NCBI GenBank assembly: GCA_022702545.1
Contig: JAHRBC010000003.1
Coordinates: forward strand, 6,820,001-6,884,000
Direction: 5' to 3'
From: Phycomyces nitens
Taxonomy: Eukaryota > Mucoromycota > Mucoromycetes > Mucorales > Phycomycetaceae
DNA: 64,000 bases
Numbering within the stretch: the first letter of the stretch is position 1; every line of letters starts with the position of its first letter. Both the position numbers and the translations under genes were made by a program. Positions 1 through 13,515 of this stretch are shown one piece after another. The notes under the pieces are model-generated. The model worked only from the letters and a program-made list of their open reading frames with translations. It had not been told where the DNA came from and did not search any database.

Positions 1-633
1 CAAGGATACTAAAACATTGGAAGATACCTAATATTCATTTATAATTGTCTATTATTAAGCCCAAAGGAACCAGTCAAGTTGGCTAGCGTACCTATATATA
101 TATATATTTTTGATAGCTTCAACCATCCTTATAGCATTACATTGGTATTTAGAATATTACTATAATAGATTCCATTGGACCGATCCATACATTTTGCAAA
201 CAAGATTATTTTGATGTATTTTTGGCTTGAAACAATACAAAAAAAAATGTATTTTTGGCTTGCAATTGTAGGTTACACACATTGAGTATATAAGACTGAC
301 CTTATTATTGTTGTCTTTTATGTAGCACATTGAAGTCTGGGTGTCGGATTATGTTGAGCCTTTAAATCAACTGTAAAGACAGTTTATCAGATAATTCTTT
401 TGATTGCTTCAATTTCTCCACTTTTTTTGACTATTTTAGACGACAGATGACATATAGAGTTATTTTTGCAAAAGATCATCCTTATTATTTTCAAAAATAA
501 GCATAAAAAATAGACAGAACTTCATACAATAATAAATCATCATAGTGAGTATAGTATGGATAACTAAATATGGCATAAAATGTTATACTAGATATTATAA
601 AGGAAAATATATTAAGTAGCAATAAATTAAAAA

Positions 634-668
<35 letters not shown>

Positions 669-1054
669 TATCGACAAAAGATCCATACAAAATAACGGTG
701 AAAAAGCAAGCAAACGACAGAATGTGTGTGTGTGAAGTGAAACGAAAGGAATTACAAAAATAGAAACAATAATAATAACTAAGATGACTAGAAAAATGGA
801 TAGAAATAAGGATGTGAGAATAATTGTCGTCATATGAGATAGTTCACACGTATAGCACAACAAGATATAGAAATGAAAGGGAATAAATAAGCAACACATA
901 TGTACATAAAATACAGCATATAAAATATAATAATAGAAAAGAAATTGAAACAAAATAAAAAATAAAGAAACTTATGTGGAATAGTATGGCGATTTCGATT
1001 TGTGCAATTGAAATGAAACGAGTGGGAAGGTTTTTTTTTTGGTTGTTGGACCGA
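1..1054. other. AT-rich intergenic DNA downstream of the bHLH gene
   Basis: No gene is visible here. Reading frames in it are low-complexity and hydrophobic, as expected from AT-rich DNA. A pure (TA)15 tract lies at 636-665. The stretch should hold the 3' untranslated region and terminator of the minus-strand bHLH gene that ends near 1055. Confidence 0.6.
636..665. repeat. (TA)n microsatellite
   Basis: An uninterrupted run of about 15 TA dinucleotides, visible directly. Confidence 0.9.
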
Positions 1055-2626
1055 TTAATGGGTGGAACCCTCGAACTTGATTGGATAGTCTGTGATGGGA
1101 AGTGTTGCAGGGATGTGAGCTATAAATATTAATATAGATTTAGACAAGTATACTTTGACCAATGACAGTTTATGAACAATTACCTTTGGCAGGACTACCG
1201 AAATCATTAAAAGGCATAGGGATCATAGATGGGTAGGAATCTAAAGATTAAAGGTATTATTAGTTTAGGTTGACTTTTAGCCAAGGAGTACTTACGCTGA
1301 TAAGTTAGGTTTGCAGAATCGTATTCAGTCATGCTGTTCTCATCATCGCTGTAGTCTTCTTGTGAAGTGAGAGATTGTGGGTTGTGCATAGTTTTGTGAA
1401 GGATATTCATATCCCATGGCTTGGGAGAATCAATAGTCTTACAGCCGTAATCATCGGATTGGACAAAGTTTATTCCAGAGTTGAAGATCTTTTGCTGTCC
1501 AGAAGAGGAAGCCGAGAGGGCTGACAAGGAAGAAGCCGAGGATTTGAAACTGACATGATCAGAGAAATCAGACATGGCTACACTGTGGCTATCATCATCG
1601 TCAGTGGTTCCGGAAGCGATCTGGTTCAGCAACTGGCGATTGGCCTTGCGAAGTTCGCGAATTTTGTTTCGGTATCTGTCTTCCTTGTTGACGGTCTGCT
1701 TGACGAATTCAAGGGTACGCTCGATGATGGTTCCCTTTGATGGACGACGATCGTTCTGGAGGTTAGGAAGGTTGTGGGCAAGCTGCTGGAATTTTGTATT
1801 GAGGCTTTCACGACGAGCACGCTCAATTGCATTGTGTTCAGCTCGACGATCTGCTTTGGAAGGACTTCTATTCAAAATGCGGATTTGTAAATATATAGAG
1901 CTCTTTTTTTTGGCGGATAATAAACCAGCATAAAATAAACTTGCGCAAGAAAAAAAAACTTTTTGAGGAGTTTACCTTTTGTCGGGTGATGACGGTTGGC
2001 TCTCCTGAACTGGGCTATGTTGTTGCTGATATTGTTGTTGATATTGCTGCTGGTATTTTTGCTGCTGTTGAGCCTGTTGCTGTTGCTGTTGCTGTTGAGC
2101 TTGCTGCTGCTGTTGAACTTGTTGCTGTTGCTGTTGAACTTGTTGTTGTTGCTGTTGAGCTTGTTGTTGTTGCTGTTGAAATTGCTGCTGCTGTTGAAAT
2201 TGCTGCTGCTGTTGCTGCTGCTGCTGTTGGTATTGCTGCTGCTGTCTATAGACAGAAAGATCTAATTAAATAATGGCATGTAAATATACATTGAAAACAT
2301 TGGCTTCTTTAAAATGATCTGCATTATTTACCTGGATTGGATGCAGCCTCATGCTGACGTCTGGCAGTTTGGCGCTGGAGTTCCTGAAAATCTTGTTTTT
2401 GTTGTTCAAGATGCTGCTGAACTTGCTGTTGATGGTGGATCTGGAACTGATTGGGTAAAGGAGAGGAATAGCTTCTGGAAACGAATTGGTATGGGGGCTG
2501 CTGATTCAATGATACAGGTGGTGGTGCACAGAACAAAAGGGAACTGGGATCGTAGATTGAGTTGGGGCCGTAGGCAGAATAGACTACACCCTGTGGTTGG
2601 AATTGGTTGTACTGTACTGGACTCAT
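1055..2626 (-). CDS. bHLH transcription factor with poly-glutamine tract
   Basis: A predicted nuclear basic helix-loop-helix DNA-binding protein of about 430 residues. I read four exons: 2332-2626, 1976-2261, 1296-1867 and a tentative last exon 1055-1194; all are phase-consistent. The first ATG is at 2626; the frame extends nine bases further up only to a TTG. Exon 1 is rich in Gln, Pro and Tyr. Exon 2 is nearly all glutamine with scattered Tyr, Phe, Val and Ala. Exon 3 opens with the basic region, HNAIERARRESLN, so the His, Glu and Arg that contact an E-box are present, followed by helix-loop-helix at about residues 196-250. An acidic and serine-rich tail follows. The CAGC|GTAAGT donor at the end of exon 3 is strong, but the last exon is low-complexity and could be wrong. 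The HNxxERxRR pattern is of the Max/USF/INO type. I cannot assign the target genes. Confidence 0.8.
2031..2246 (-). repeat. CAG/CAA repeat encoding poly-glutamine
   Basis: Runs of CAG and CAA codons on the minus strand, interrupted by single Tyr, Phe, Val and Ala codons, lie inside exon 2 of the bHLH gene. The Gln frame is the one joined to both flanking exons when the acceptor near 2262 (aattag|ATCTTT) is used. The mix of CAG and CAA suggests a long-established tract rather than a recent expansion. Confidence 0.85.
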
Positions 2627-5600
2627 TAAAGTCAAGGGGTTAAAGAGGAAAAGAGATTGATATTTGAGTTTGGAAACTTGAGAGAAAGAAAAGAGGTCAA
2701 AAATTAGACAGGTTTATATACAAAATAAATAAATATAAGCCTTCCGAGATATTGCACTACTTTGATATACTCATACAGACTAGTCATGGGGAAATTGCAG
2801 TGAAGTATATATAAATAAAAGTTTACTTGCTACGTTCGGTGTTTTGTTGTCTTGGATAGAGCTACTGCCGTGCGCAATTTTTCGGCCCAAAAAGAAACTG
2901 TGGCCCAAAAACACAAACAAAAAAGGTTTAATTTTTGTCTCTTATTTTTGCTGGCAGCCCGTAAGCCTAAAGAGACCCTACCTGGTCTGGACTCTCTTTT
3001 GACTTTTATTTTATTTTATTTTGTTACCTTTACTTCAACACTTCTTTAGTCATCTTTAAATGGCCCCAGATCAAATGTAAAGAGGGGTTTGTAACTAGTG
3101 GATAATATTAATATGAAAAAAATGGCTGATATTTGTATATTAGAAATATATGAATTAATAAACTGTAATATAATAATGTCCATGTCTATTTAGTATTCAG
3201 GGCAATCTATACCCTAACCAGCCTTCCGGAAGACAGGTTCATGGCCTGTGGCACTTTTTTTTATTTTATTTTTACTTTTACACATATCTACCTCTGGCCA
3301 GAAACACTTAATTCTATGGTGTTACAAAGTGTCATTTACTTTCAGTTAACGAATACGGATGCACAGGCATCTTTATTTTATATTTGCTATTTTATATTCA
3401 TTCTTGTCTCCGTCCTTTCCTTTGTAATTTAGTGTCCTGGCGGCACAACTTCCGTTCCCTTGAATCAGTAAACGACAAGTAATTCAGTACATGAAATAAT
3501 CAATAAGAATACTCGCGTTGGGTGCTGCATTTTCTGGCAATCAAATCGCCCAATCTATTTACCATAAATCATGCTAAAAAACGCGTCCACAGGTGTCATT
3601 CTATATAGACTTTTGAGAGCATATCAAAAGAGCCTTGCACTTACCCTTGTTATTTGTTTCAACTTATTCCGAAAGACGAATATCATTTTCAAATGTCTTT
3701 CATTCTCGACATGACACACCAATGACCGTTCACCACGGCCAGCTTCCGAATTGGATTCTTTGTACGCATCTCGGTTGGCCGACCGTGCATCTCACTAATT
3801 TGGATTGTTTTACCATCGTTTGCCTTTCCATCGGCACATATTGTTTTGAACGGATCTCAAATTTATAGATGGAAGGGGGCACTTTTGTAAAATAAATTAT
3901 TGGGAAATATTTTACTTTTATGTGTAGAGATATATTATAGGCACACAGTAATGACCAAATCAAATACCAAGAGAAGAATAAGAAAAAAGCATATCCCTGA
4001 TTTCTCTCTGTTTGTCTACCCTAAAAAATATGATATGGATAGATCTTGAAACTATAAAACCGGTTAGTTGATTTGGCTTGGTATTTAATGATAGCTAGGT
4101 GAGCATGTAAATATCTTGGGGTGCACGAGCCTTTTTATCTTGCTTGGTTATTTTTAACCTGCTTGATTTACAGGCCTCTTTATGAGGCGGACTTGTTTGG
4201 ATTCGGAAGTCATCCTTTGGCTCCATTGAAAATTATTTATTTATTTTTGCGTTCTCGTAATCGCAAGATTGAATGAATAAAAGTAACACATCCATTAAAC
4301 TCAAAAACTACCCGGCTGCCACGCTAAATATCTTTATATTTTCGGCTCCTTCTCGGCTTATGGCCTTGGTAATTTGCTCAATAAACTTTTTGAATGAAAC
4401 CTTTAATTATCACGGGTCCAAGATAAAACAAAAAGAGACATATAAAAGGAACAATATTCGGAGTGAAGAGGTTGTCAAGAATATGTTTCACAGAGATTGG
4501 TCTTATAATGGCTATCGGGAGAACGGCCACCATCTTCCGTCTCACTACTTTCATGCTCTTTCACCACTAGAATTTTTATCTACTTGACAAGCGATCGTCT
4601 TTTTTTTCTTTTTCTTTTCTTTCAGATTTCTTATTTCTATTTATTTATTTATTTTAGAATAGTTGGGTTTGTTATAATATTCCTGTAAGACAAATAGCCA
4701 AAAATTTCAAGCTCATCTCTCACAAACACACACACACACACAAACGTATATATTTATATATGCACTGGAAAAAAGAAAATAGAGAGAGAATAAAAATATA
4801 TACGTCAGCATAGGATCGAGTTATCCCCATGGGAAATGTATATAAATCATTATCTACCCTCAGTTTTTTACTATCTTGCCTTCATTGCCTAAATATAATC
4901 AACAACAACAACAGAATAAAAAGGAAACTAGAGGCTTAAAGTATTCAATCAGTCACGCCTGGATTTGCAATTTCCATAAACATTTTATATTCCATGACTT
5001 TATTCTTGTTATTTTTACATAAATAATAAATAATAATAAAAATAATAATAAATCAACAGTATTTTATATATACCTCTTATACCTAATTAAAACCAACTCT
5101 TTATTTCCTATAAACATAACCTACAGAAATACAGAAACAGAAATTCCATATTAGGAAGACGCAAAGCTGGATACAAGGGAGTTCCCCATAGTAACGCCCA
5201 ACCTTATTTAATGACGTCATATATATATTTATGTATGCTCATCATTGGAGGAACAAATTGTAAAAATACTTTTTGTGACAAATTTCCATGACACAGATCA
5301 TATCTATTTTTTATTGCGCTTTTATTTGCACCGGCGATTAAATAATGCTCCTATCTTTTGCAAATCATTACTGAAACACTTTCTCTATCTCTTATAAATA
5401 ATATATATATATATATATATGTATCTTTATAATGATACTAATAGGCGGTCTGTATCAATCTAATACATGTATTTTGTTCTAGAATATAAATTAGCAATCA
5501 TCTATATTACAAAACTAATGCAAGGACCGACTATGCCATGTCGCAAAAAATAAAAGCGTCTCTACCTGGGAATCCTAAAGTCTGGCAATGGGTTTTGTCT

Positions 5601-6999
5601 GAGAACTATAATCGAACCAACTGTTAAATACCCTTTACCTTAAACCATGTGAAAACAGGAAATATAATAAATATCCATGCTGGGTTGTACAGTCGCGTTA
5701 AATCGCCACGTTTTCTGTAACAACGGCCCTTGATAGCTTTACCACTATAATATAGCAAAACATTATACATCCGTATCTTCCTCTCGAACAATACCATCAA
5801 GACATCTAGGACTACGGCATAGGACGCAATTTCTACATTATCAGCATAAACTATATAATAAAGTACTGATAGCAAATTGGCAGGGACTTTTTTATAAATC
5901 GAGGCTATTTTTCCTCTGGGTAACCATCTAATATAGCAATGGAGTACATAATTTTAGTCTTGTTTCCAAAGACAGACTGTGTTCAACATTTTCACCCAGT
6001 TTTTGCCCGCAAACTTCTTAGTACAGATAATAATAATAATAATACTTGAAAAAAAAAGAGAGGCATTTTTGAGCTCCTATGTAGCAAGATGTATTAGAGA
6101 TTACAAGGAAAACAGTGTACAAGACTCGATAGTTCTTCTCACCAATCATGAACAAGTTGTGAGTACTAGAAATACAAAAGGGTCTTAGCCCTAAGATTGT
6201 TAAAAGCTGGCTCAGCAAATTAAAATGTATTCAAAAAACATATACACTATATAGCTGCCTATTCCAAATATATTATGGACTATACGTGACTCTATGCAAA
6301 AATGCTATTTTATGTTCTCGATTGCCCTTTAGTAACGGTTTTTGGGTGACCTATTTCCCTGTAAATATGTGTGTGGATAATTATAGTATCAATATACATG
6401 TCCATAAATCCAACTTTTTATTTATCCATCTATCTATCTATTATTCACCAAGGACAATCATTCATTATTATTATTTATGAAATCGACCCTTTTGTTCATA
6501 ATCGTAGCAAAAACACACCGCTCAACTCTCTTTACAGACAATAGTAAACCAAGCCAAGATCTTGACTCTCTTGTCATTACCCAAATTGCTTTTTTATCAT
6601 TCATAACAGAACCAATATCCATATTAGGAATACTATCGCCTATTGAGTCTCGTAAACTAAATCAGCTTCTCACTCTTCACATTATTGCTCCTCATCATCA
6701 AAATTATCTTGGTAACCACAAAATTTTCATGGTCAATAGTAGATTCTTTCATTTTAATCATAAACCTATAAAAATACCAAGGGTGTCAAAAAGTGATTTT
6801 ACAATAAAGTCTTATGCGTATATGTGTTTTAGAGTAACACATCAGCTTTTGCAAAGGCAGTGCAAACATTACAAATATACATCACAACCAGTTTCTGGGT
6901 GATGTTACTGTGTTCCTAAATATTTCAGGCGTTCTTGATGGGTAGCCACTTTCAACCTTGCACTTTACAGAAATTTCAGCCACTCCATTGAGGCTCACT

Positions 7000-8760
7000 C
7001 AAAGGCTGGGCCAGCTCATTATTAACGTTGAAAAATATACATCATCTCATGTTGTACCATCGGTTTTTAAAAGAACGGTTGTTTTCGATGCCATGGCAAG
7101 TCAGGCAATTTGACAAACAAGCTTCTTTGGCTTGACAATTCATACTGGGTTGTTCGAGAAAAGCTGCAGTAGCTCAGCTTACTTCTCAGATTTCTGCAGC
7201 TGAAAAGATTATATATATATATATAGCCACAGGACTTTACTGCGAAACGGATACTGGATAAAACCCTTCCGAAGGGAATGGTCCAACTAACCCTGTAATC
7301 TATTTGCTCCAATGTCCATAACTTCAGCCTCTGGCAAACCCAATTAACGACAAGCCATTTATTTTGGGATCATCAATACACATAGACCTTTGCCTATTTC
7401 ATAATGTATTTTGGCCTCTAGGTTTCTCTCATGGTATCCTAGGAGACCAGAAATTTCGGAGTACAGACCATTTCAAGGCATACTCTTCCAAGCCAAGTCT
7501 AAGCTTCAAATTAAGCATCGAAACCTACTTTACCATAACCCTATTCTGACTAGCCTTTTTATCATGGCTCGGATGATGAGCGAGTTTTATTTTCAATTAT
7601 CATACATCATCTACAGACTCCCATTGATAACTTTGCTTCAACAGCAATGTGGCCCAGACCCGCCACGTAAAAGTATTGGCTAGTTGTCTAATCGGTTTAT
7701 AACAAGGCACCGAGACATTTTATATCTGGTAATCAGAGTATACACCCTTAAAAATTTATCCAAAAATACTCATCGAGATTGTAGCAAATACTCCACCTAT
7801 TCCTCATGTTGCACAGATACTGTCAACGTGTACAGGCTAGCCACATATTTTCCCTACCGTTTGCCATAAAGACATGCTTCTCAATGGGTCTATAAACAAA
7901 CCACAATCAATATATATTTCACTTTAACCATTTGCCTCGTTTTACGACCAATTTATTTCGATTATTCGTACCATACAAAACATACTTTTTGCTTGGAATC
8001 AGTATTGACCCATGTCTGGGAATATTCCAATTAATCATACTCCTTAACCTTTTTTTAATATCAGTAATAAACTTTATATATATATATATTTATTTTTTTT
8101 AGTTATCACTGGTAAATGTAGTTGTGCTAAACAGATCTTTGGTTGTAAAATGCTGGGTCCAAGGGCTCATTTGTATGTATTTGGCAAGATCCAATACATA
8201 TTATAATCACGAGCGTAACATTAGCAATTACTTTCAATCATTACCAGCAACCATGGACTGGGAAAATACCAAAGGTCGACATTATTCAGATGTAATTCCC
8301 AGACCCTCCTAACCTGACTCAATTCGCTAGCACAGCCGGCCGAGACAAGCAAGTAGGCCAATACCAACTTCTTCCGAAGTTATCAAGACCCGTGGCACCA
8401 CACGATCCATCATCCACTTCCGCAATCCTGTGGCTGGTAAATTATTCAAAATTATCTCGGGAATCTTGGTCCACACCCGTCAGGTTTGCAAAGCTATGTA
8501 TTGCAAGACCCGGAAACCTTATTGTTGGTAAGACTATCATGTCTAAAATGCCCCGATTTTTACAAGTTTGTTTTCTCTCGACAGATTCCATTCTCTTTCT
8601 CATTCCCGGAAAAGCCTATGGATATTTGGACACTTGGATTTGTAGCCATGGGTTCATTTTCGGCAGAACCTGCTAGTCATCTTGCACTAGAGCAGAGAGT
8701 CTACAGACTAAAGAAGAAGAAGAAAAACTATACTTGTATTCTTTTTACAGGCCCAGTAAT
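7000..8760 (+). pseudogene. Possible decayed retroelement-like coding sequence
   Basis: Several stop-interrupted frames run in the plus direction. Their codon-like composition differs from the AT-rich flanks. One segment near 8486-8690 is vaguely like the Cys/His-rich end of non-LTR reverse transcriptases, but no YxDD reverse transcriptase motif or complete zinc finger can be seen. I do not assign a family, and it may not be a gene relic at all. Confidence 0.2.
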
Positions 8761-11700
8761 TTAAAGGCAATATATTTCCATGATTCCATTCATCAAATGT
8801 AACACCAAGACCATCTCAAGTGTCTTAAAGATTTATTTTCAGGACTTTGGAACCAGACATTGCATTAATCATCCCACATCTGATAATGGCTTGTGAATCT
8901 AGTTTTTATATATATAAATTTATTGGCCAGGCCAACTGTTTTTACGACAAACATTTGAATGACACAAAAAGTCCATGATCTGCAAAGGCTACTTGATCTC
9001 GGATAAACCATATAAACTGATTTTTTTTAATTGATTTTTATTGACATTAGTTTTGTCAAAGTTGTTGTTTTTTTAAAGAAGAAATATTAAAATGATCGTA
9101 TATACCAGCTATTTTATTTTATTTTATTTTTCAGACAGGTGTACTTTTAGGGCAGAGATCTTTGAATACATTTATTGATATTGCAACTCATGTCTTTAAA
9201 CATGCAACCAAGTATACAGTACAGAGTATTTCTCAAACAAATAAACGCAGCTCAATATGCACCAGACTACTTTTTTAAATAATATTCTTGACCAACAAAT
9301 TTTACAGAATAGAACAAAAAGGGAATTTTGCGCAGCAGAGAATTACGAGAAGGGCAATGAAGATAACAAAGCTAAGCTACTCAGATTTCAGGATTGAGAC
9401 TGTGATTCTCCAAGGGAGCCTCTCAAATAATAAATGTCCACTTTGTATAAAAACAGTGTTGACTGAAAATGGAAACCGTTCTGCAGTACATCAGAACAGT
9501 TGTGGATCTTCATGCATACCAGGCTTCAAGCATCCTGACAAACGAGTCCAGTAGGCTGCCAAAAGCCACTCTTGGTTTTAACATCAAGATGAAATCGAGC
9601 GATGATTGATTTCTCAATAAAATAATAAGAATGTCTTGATATGTAGAGAGTTTATTTATGTCTAGGTAGTTTTACAATCGTTGCAAGAAAAGAAGAATAA
9701 ATGCACAATATTCTTCTTCTTTTTTCAAAAAAGAAAAAGAAAAAAAAAGAAAAAACTGCGGTGATGTTTTGACTAGGCCGCAGAATCGAGCCCTTCTTGA
9801 GCCTACTTTATTTAATGATCCAAGGTTCTTTTTTTTCTTTTTAGGCTTGAGAGTTTTATGCTTACTGCATGCCAAATGACAGAATGATTTTTATTGATTT
9901 TTTAATTACAAACCCAAAGACTCTAGAACCACCGTACCAAGATGGATAATAATTAAATTACACTACAAAGGGGGTTTATAGAGGCTAATTGATAGCTACA
10001 GACTAACCTTTTCAATTTGTAAATTGAGAAATCTCCATCTTTTTTTTTACAGAGTCTAGTCTTTACAATATAACAATATAGATATATACAGTGAATTGGA
10101 CACAGAATTTTATTCTAGATCTCTCGTGTCGATCTAGTGGTAGTAATACAAGTCTGCTGCTTTTCTACTTGATCGACAGTACAAGAAATATGTAGTATTC
10201 TTTTTTTATTTTTGCAAAACCGGCTTTGGACTCTAAGCCAGCAGGATTTGCTTTGAGAGCAGGATCAAGGTTGTCTATAAAAGCATATTTGGTTGGCAAA
10301 TGTTCCAGTAGACATGACTTGGAGTCAATCGTGCCATTGGAAGCTGTCAAAATACATGTTTCTGAAAACAATAAGATTATGTTCTATATTTGATTCTCTT
10401 TGGGTCTCTTGATATTTCAATTGAGTCATTTAAGAATCACAAGAGATGGACAACAGATTTCTGCAGTCAAAAGCTTGCAAAGGCTATCCAAGGTAGAAAT
10501 GTGTACGATACCTATGCTTTTCGCAAGGACAGAATGGCACATGATGTAGATGTAGATATGCAGCCCAAACAACCTTTATATTTTTCTTAATCTATTGCCA
10601 TGGTGACAAAAATATCGAGCCCAAAAAAAAATAAAGTATACTATAACTCCATCACAAGATTTGAGATGAGTTGGGGTTTTTTTTCTCTCATTATCAAGAA
10701 ATAGCTGATAAATGGTTTACTCAAGGCCCGTATTTCAATTCAATCGAGAACTTGGAAAATTTGAAAAGTTTAAGCAAGAAAAGAGGCAAGGACACCTGCA
10801 GATACTACGGAATCTCAAAAGACACAAAGATAATATAATGGTAATAATATGAGGATGGACTCTTGAAGAAAAAACGCTCCAGGACCTTATTGGTGATATG
10901 CATCTGAGATGTAATGTTTTGAAAGCAAGGTAAATCATACGAATTGCCAAATATACAATACTTTACTAAGCATCCTACCCTTTTGGAAGAATATAAAGAC
11001 GGTTGGTATCTGGACTCTGGGGCTTGTGCTGAATACTTGCCAGAAAAAGCTAGTTTATCGGTGCAGACCGACTCCAACATGTCTCCATGGTAACAAGTGG
11101 ATATTCTTTCGTTGATGAATATCAAGAAATGCAAGTGGCATCTCTTATGGTTTGTTCAGTGTTGAACATGTTTTTTTTGGGATCTTGAGGTGGAAGATTA
11201 TTGTTATTAGGATCAGTATTGTTATTATTAGGGTTTGCAGCAAATCTGGTTTTCATTGCAACCAATAGTGTCAATTCGAAAACTAACCAGATAGTGACTA
11301 ATACTTGTTAAATTTGCAGATATGTAGTTGGTATATAATATGTTTGTAGAGATAATAATGATCAAGATTGAGAGATTTATATAACTATATTAAAAAAAGG
11401 TTAACATGTTCTACAAGACTTGAATCTCCAAGCACACTTGACGGCCACCCTACGGTCTAATTATTCCTTTTTCTACCTTGTCAGAGACACAATGTTATGT
11501 ACCTGACAGGCGATCGTCTATTAATATGATTATGATTTATTATGGTCCCTACCTTTTTCCCCTCCTTTCTTTGTCCCTTAACAAAGCCAAATGTCCTCCT
11601 ATTGACCTCTGGTGTGCTTGTATGTTAAATAAATAAATAAATAAATATTTATTTATTTGATTTGATTTTATTTTAAAATGTCCAGTCCATGCCTACATCT

Positions 11701-12156
11701 CATTTTGGGCCTAATGAATCAAACCTGTATTGAGCTACAAGGACAAGAGCCTCCTTGAACCCCTTGATTCTTTATTTCATCATCCCTAAAGGCACATTTC
11801 AAATTTGAAAGATTCCCACAAATACAACCTGTCTAGCACGATTATTATATTATTTTGCCAAAAAAAGAAATACTAGTTTCACAAATCAAGAATATACACA
11901 AATCAAAAATGAGTTCTAAAAAAAGGTGCATCTTATTGGATCTGGGATTAGATTGATCACTAGAATAAGAAACCATGCTATGGTGACGAATGACAAATAT
12001 GGTAATTATAGAGATAATAATAAAGTGTGTGTGTATGGGCTAGACTGTTCTTCAAGTTTGCCACAATAATAATAATAATAATAATAATAATATTGCTGAA
12101 AAGACTCTGCTCCCGTGGCATCAATATGTGCCTTATCAGTCAAATCACACAAACAA

Positions 12157-12161
12157 ATAAA

Positions 12162-12211
<50 letters not shown>

Positions 12212-12215
12212 TAAT
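12157..12215. repeat. (AAT)n microsatellite
   Basis: A long run of AAT triplets with a few extra A residues. A shorter AAT run lies at about 12065-12092. Both fall 3' of the zinc-finger gene, outside its coding part. Confidence 0.85.
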
Positions 12216-12558
12216 AATAAAAAAATGAATTTGACTTACAATGAAATTGACTTGATTTGGGATGCAATAAGAAAACATTTTATTTACATAGCTTAGACAA
12301 CAATTATATGTGTATATATTTCTTTTAGAGTGTGAGATGTGTAAAGATGCGTGTGTGTGGAGTAAAGAGACCCCCAGAGGCAACTCTTGATGATTTGAAA
12401 TATAAAGTGTTGTGAATATGAGTGTATGTGATGATGTGGTGAATGAAATGCCGTGAATAAAATCACATTTGAAGAAAACTAAGCCTTGTCTATATTGTAG
12501 AAAGAAAGAAAGAATGAAAGAAAGGAAGAGTGTGTGTGAGAGTGTGAGAGAGAGAATC

Positions 12559-13515
12559 TTATAAACAGGAAGCATGAGCACTGCCGGCAGAACTCTCGGA
12601 AGATGAAGAGCTGCGACGTAACGCAGCCATGTTTTTGTCCTTGCCAGTGTGGCGATGGATTCGAATGTGTTGGTTGAGATTGTCGGATCTAGAAAACTTC
12701 TTTGAGCAGGCCGTGTAAGGGCACTCGAATGGCTTCTCGAGAGTATGGATAGATCTGGCATGGCGCTTGAGATGTTCGGATCTCTTGAAAGCCTTTCCAC
12801 AGCCAGAATACTTGCACTGGAACGATTTATCTTCATCAGATACCTGGTCATGTGAACGTCTTCCACGAGATCTGCTCTGGGTTTTTGACTGGCGAGTTGA
12901 TTGTTTCTTTTGGAGAGATTTGTCCTTTGGGGTCTTCTTTGCTTTTGTCTTGATGACTGGAATTGCAAATGTTTCTGGAGAAGCCGACGAGTCCACAAAC
13001 GACACTTCAAAGTCTCTCTGGTTATCTGGAGTATAAGGAGAAGGCATATCTGAGGCCATTGGGATAAACACATCAGGCTGGGTAGACACAAAGTGGGGAA
13101 TATTGTAGTTGACTGGTGGGTATGTTATGGGATAAGGGCTCCCAAAGTTAGAGATTGAGTTGAGGGAAGGGTATCCATAGGGAAGGGACTGTAGGGCCGA
13201 TTGGTTCTTGTGAAAATTGTCTTCTGGATACGACTGATTGAGAAAGCTAGAAGGTTCAGCCATCGGGATGTAGGGATAAGAATAGTCGATGAGTGAATGG
13301 ACCTTTGGGTCTTCGAGTTCATTGATTAAGTCGACATAGGTGTTTACTGGCGAGGGAGTTTGTTGTTCAAAGTCTGACAGGCTTGCGTCACTCTGATTCG
13401 ACAAGAAACCCGAGTAGCTAAAGCGACGTGAATTTTGGTAATAAAGATTGTCGATATGAGAACCGCCAAACATCCGGTCACCAAAGGGATATTCAAGGCC
13501 ATATTCGCAGTTCAT
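12559..13515 (-). CDS. C2H2 zinc-finger transcription factor, Msn2/Msn4 type
   Basis: An intronless gene for a 318-residue protein. The first ATG is at 13515; an in-frame TTG two codons upstream is not a likely fungal start. The N-terminal 190 residues are rich in Ser, Pro, Tyr and Asp, typical of an activation region. A Lys/Arg-rich stretch ([11 protein letters not shown] and RSRGRRS) may act as nuclear localisation signal. Two tandem C2H2 fingers sit near residues 235-290: the first has Cys-x4-Cys with HARSIH, the second Cys-x4-Cys with HIRIH, joined by a TLEKPFEC linker. The [10 protein letters not shown] and [10 protein letters not shown] helices match fungal Msn2/Msn4/Com2 fingers that read CCCCT stress elements. 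The C-terminus is Ser-rich and may be phosphorylated. A consensus TATAAAAG lies 60 bases upstream. The finger type is well supported; the stress role is inference from the family. Confidence 0.9.
   Translation of the reverse strand: MNCEYGLEYPFGDRMFGGSHIDNLYYQNSRRFSYSGFLSNQSDASLSDFEQQTPSPVNTYVDLINELEDPKVHSLIDYSYPYIPMAEPSSFLNQSYPEDNFHKNQSALQSLPYGYPSLNSISNFGSPYPITYPPVNYNIPHFVSTQPDVFIPMASDMPSPYTPDNQRDFEVSFVDSSASPETFAIPVIKTKAKKTPKDKSLQKKQSTRQSKTQSRSRGRRSHDQVSDEDKSFQCKYSGCGKAFKRSEHLKRHARSIHTLEKPFECPYTACSKKFSRSDNLNQHIRIHRHTGKDKNMAALRRSSSSSESSAGSAHASCL

Larger units (their letters stand above)
2627..12558. other. Gene-poor 9.9-kb region with low-complexity DNA and possible decayed repeats
   Basis: I find no intact gene here. 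The frames present are short, lack domain signatures and are mostly hydrophobic products of AT-rich DNA. There are (AC)n near 4724-4742, (AT)n near 5399-5420, AAAT runs near 11630-11660 and (AAT)n near 12160-12210. The part from about 7000 to 8760 has a more balanced base composition and several stop-interrupted plus-strand frames, so it may be a decayed retroelement; I could not recognise a conserved motif in it. The upstream region of the bHLH gene lies at the start of the stretch, and the 3' untranslated region of the zinc-finger gene at its end. Confidence 0.5.

Noticed and set aside
627..953. Minus-strand hydrophobic frame in the first kilobase
   Set aside because: AT-rich low-complexity sequence running through a (TA)n tract, with no family resemblance.
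1941..2273. Plus-strand Val/Ala- and Leu-rich frames
   Set aside because: Antisense readings of the poly-glutamine repeat.
12006..13091. A long minus-strand frame overlapping the zinc-finger gene
   Set aside because: It is a shifted frame of the zinc-finger coding sequence followed by low-complexity Ile/Tyr-rich sequence from AAT repeats.
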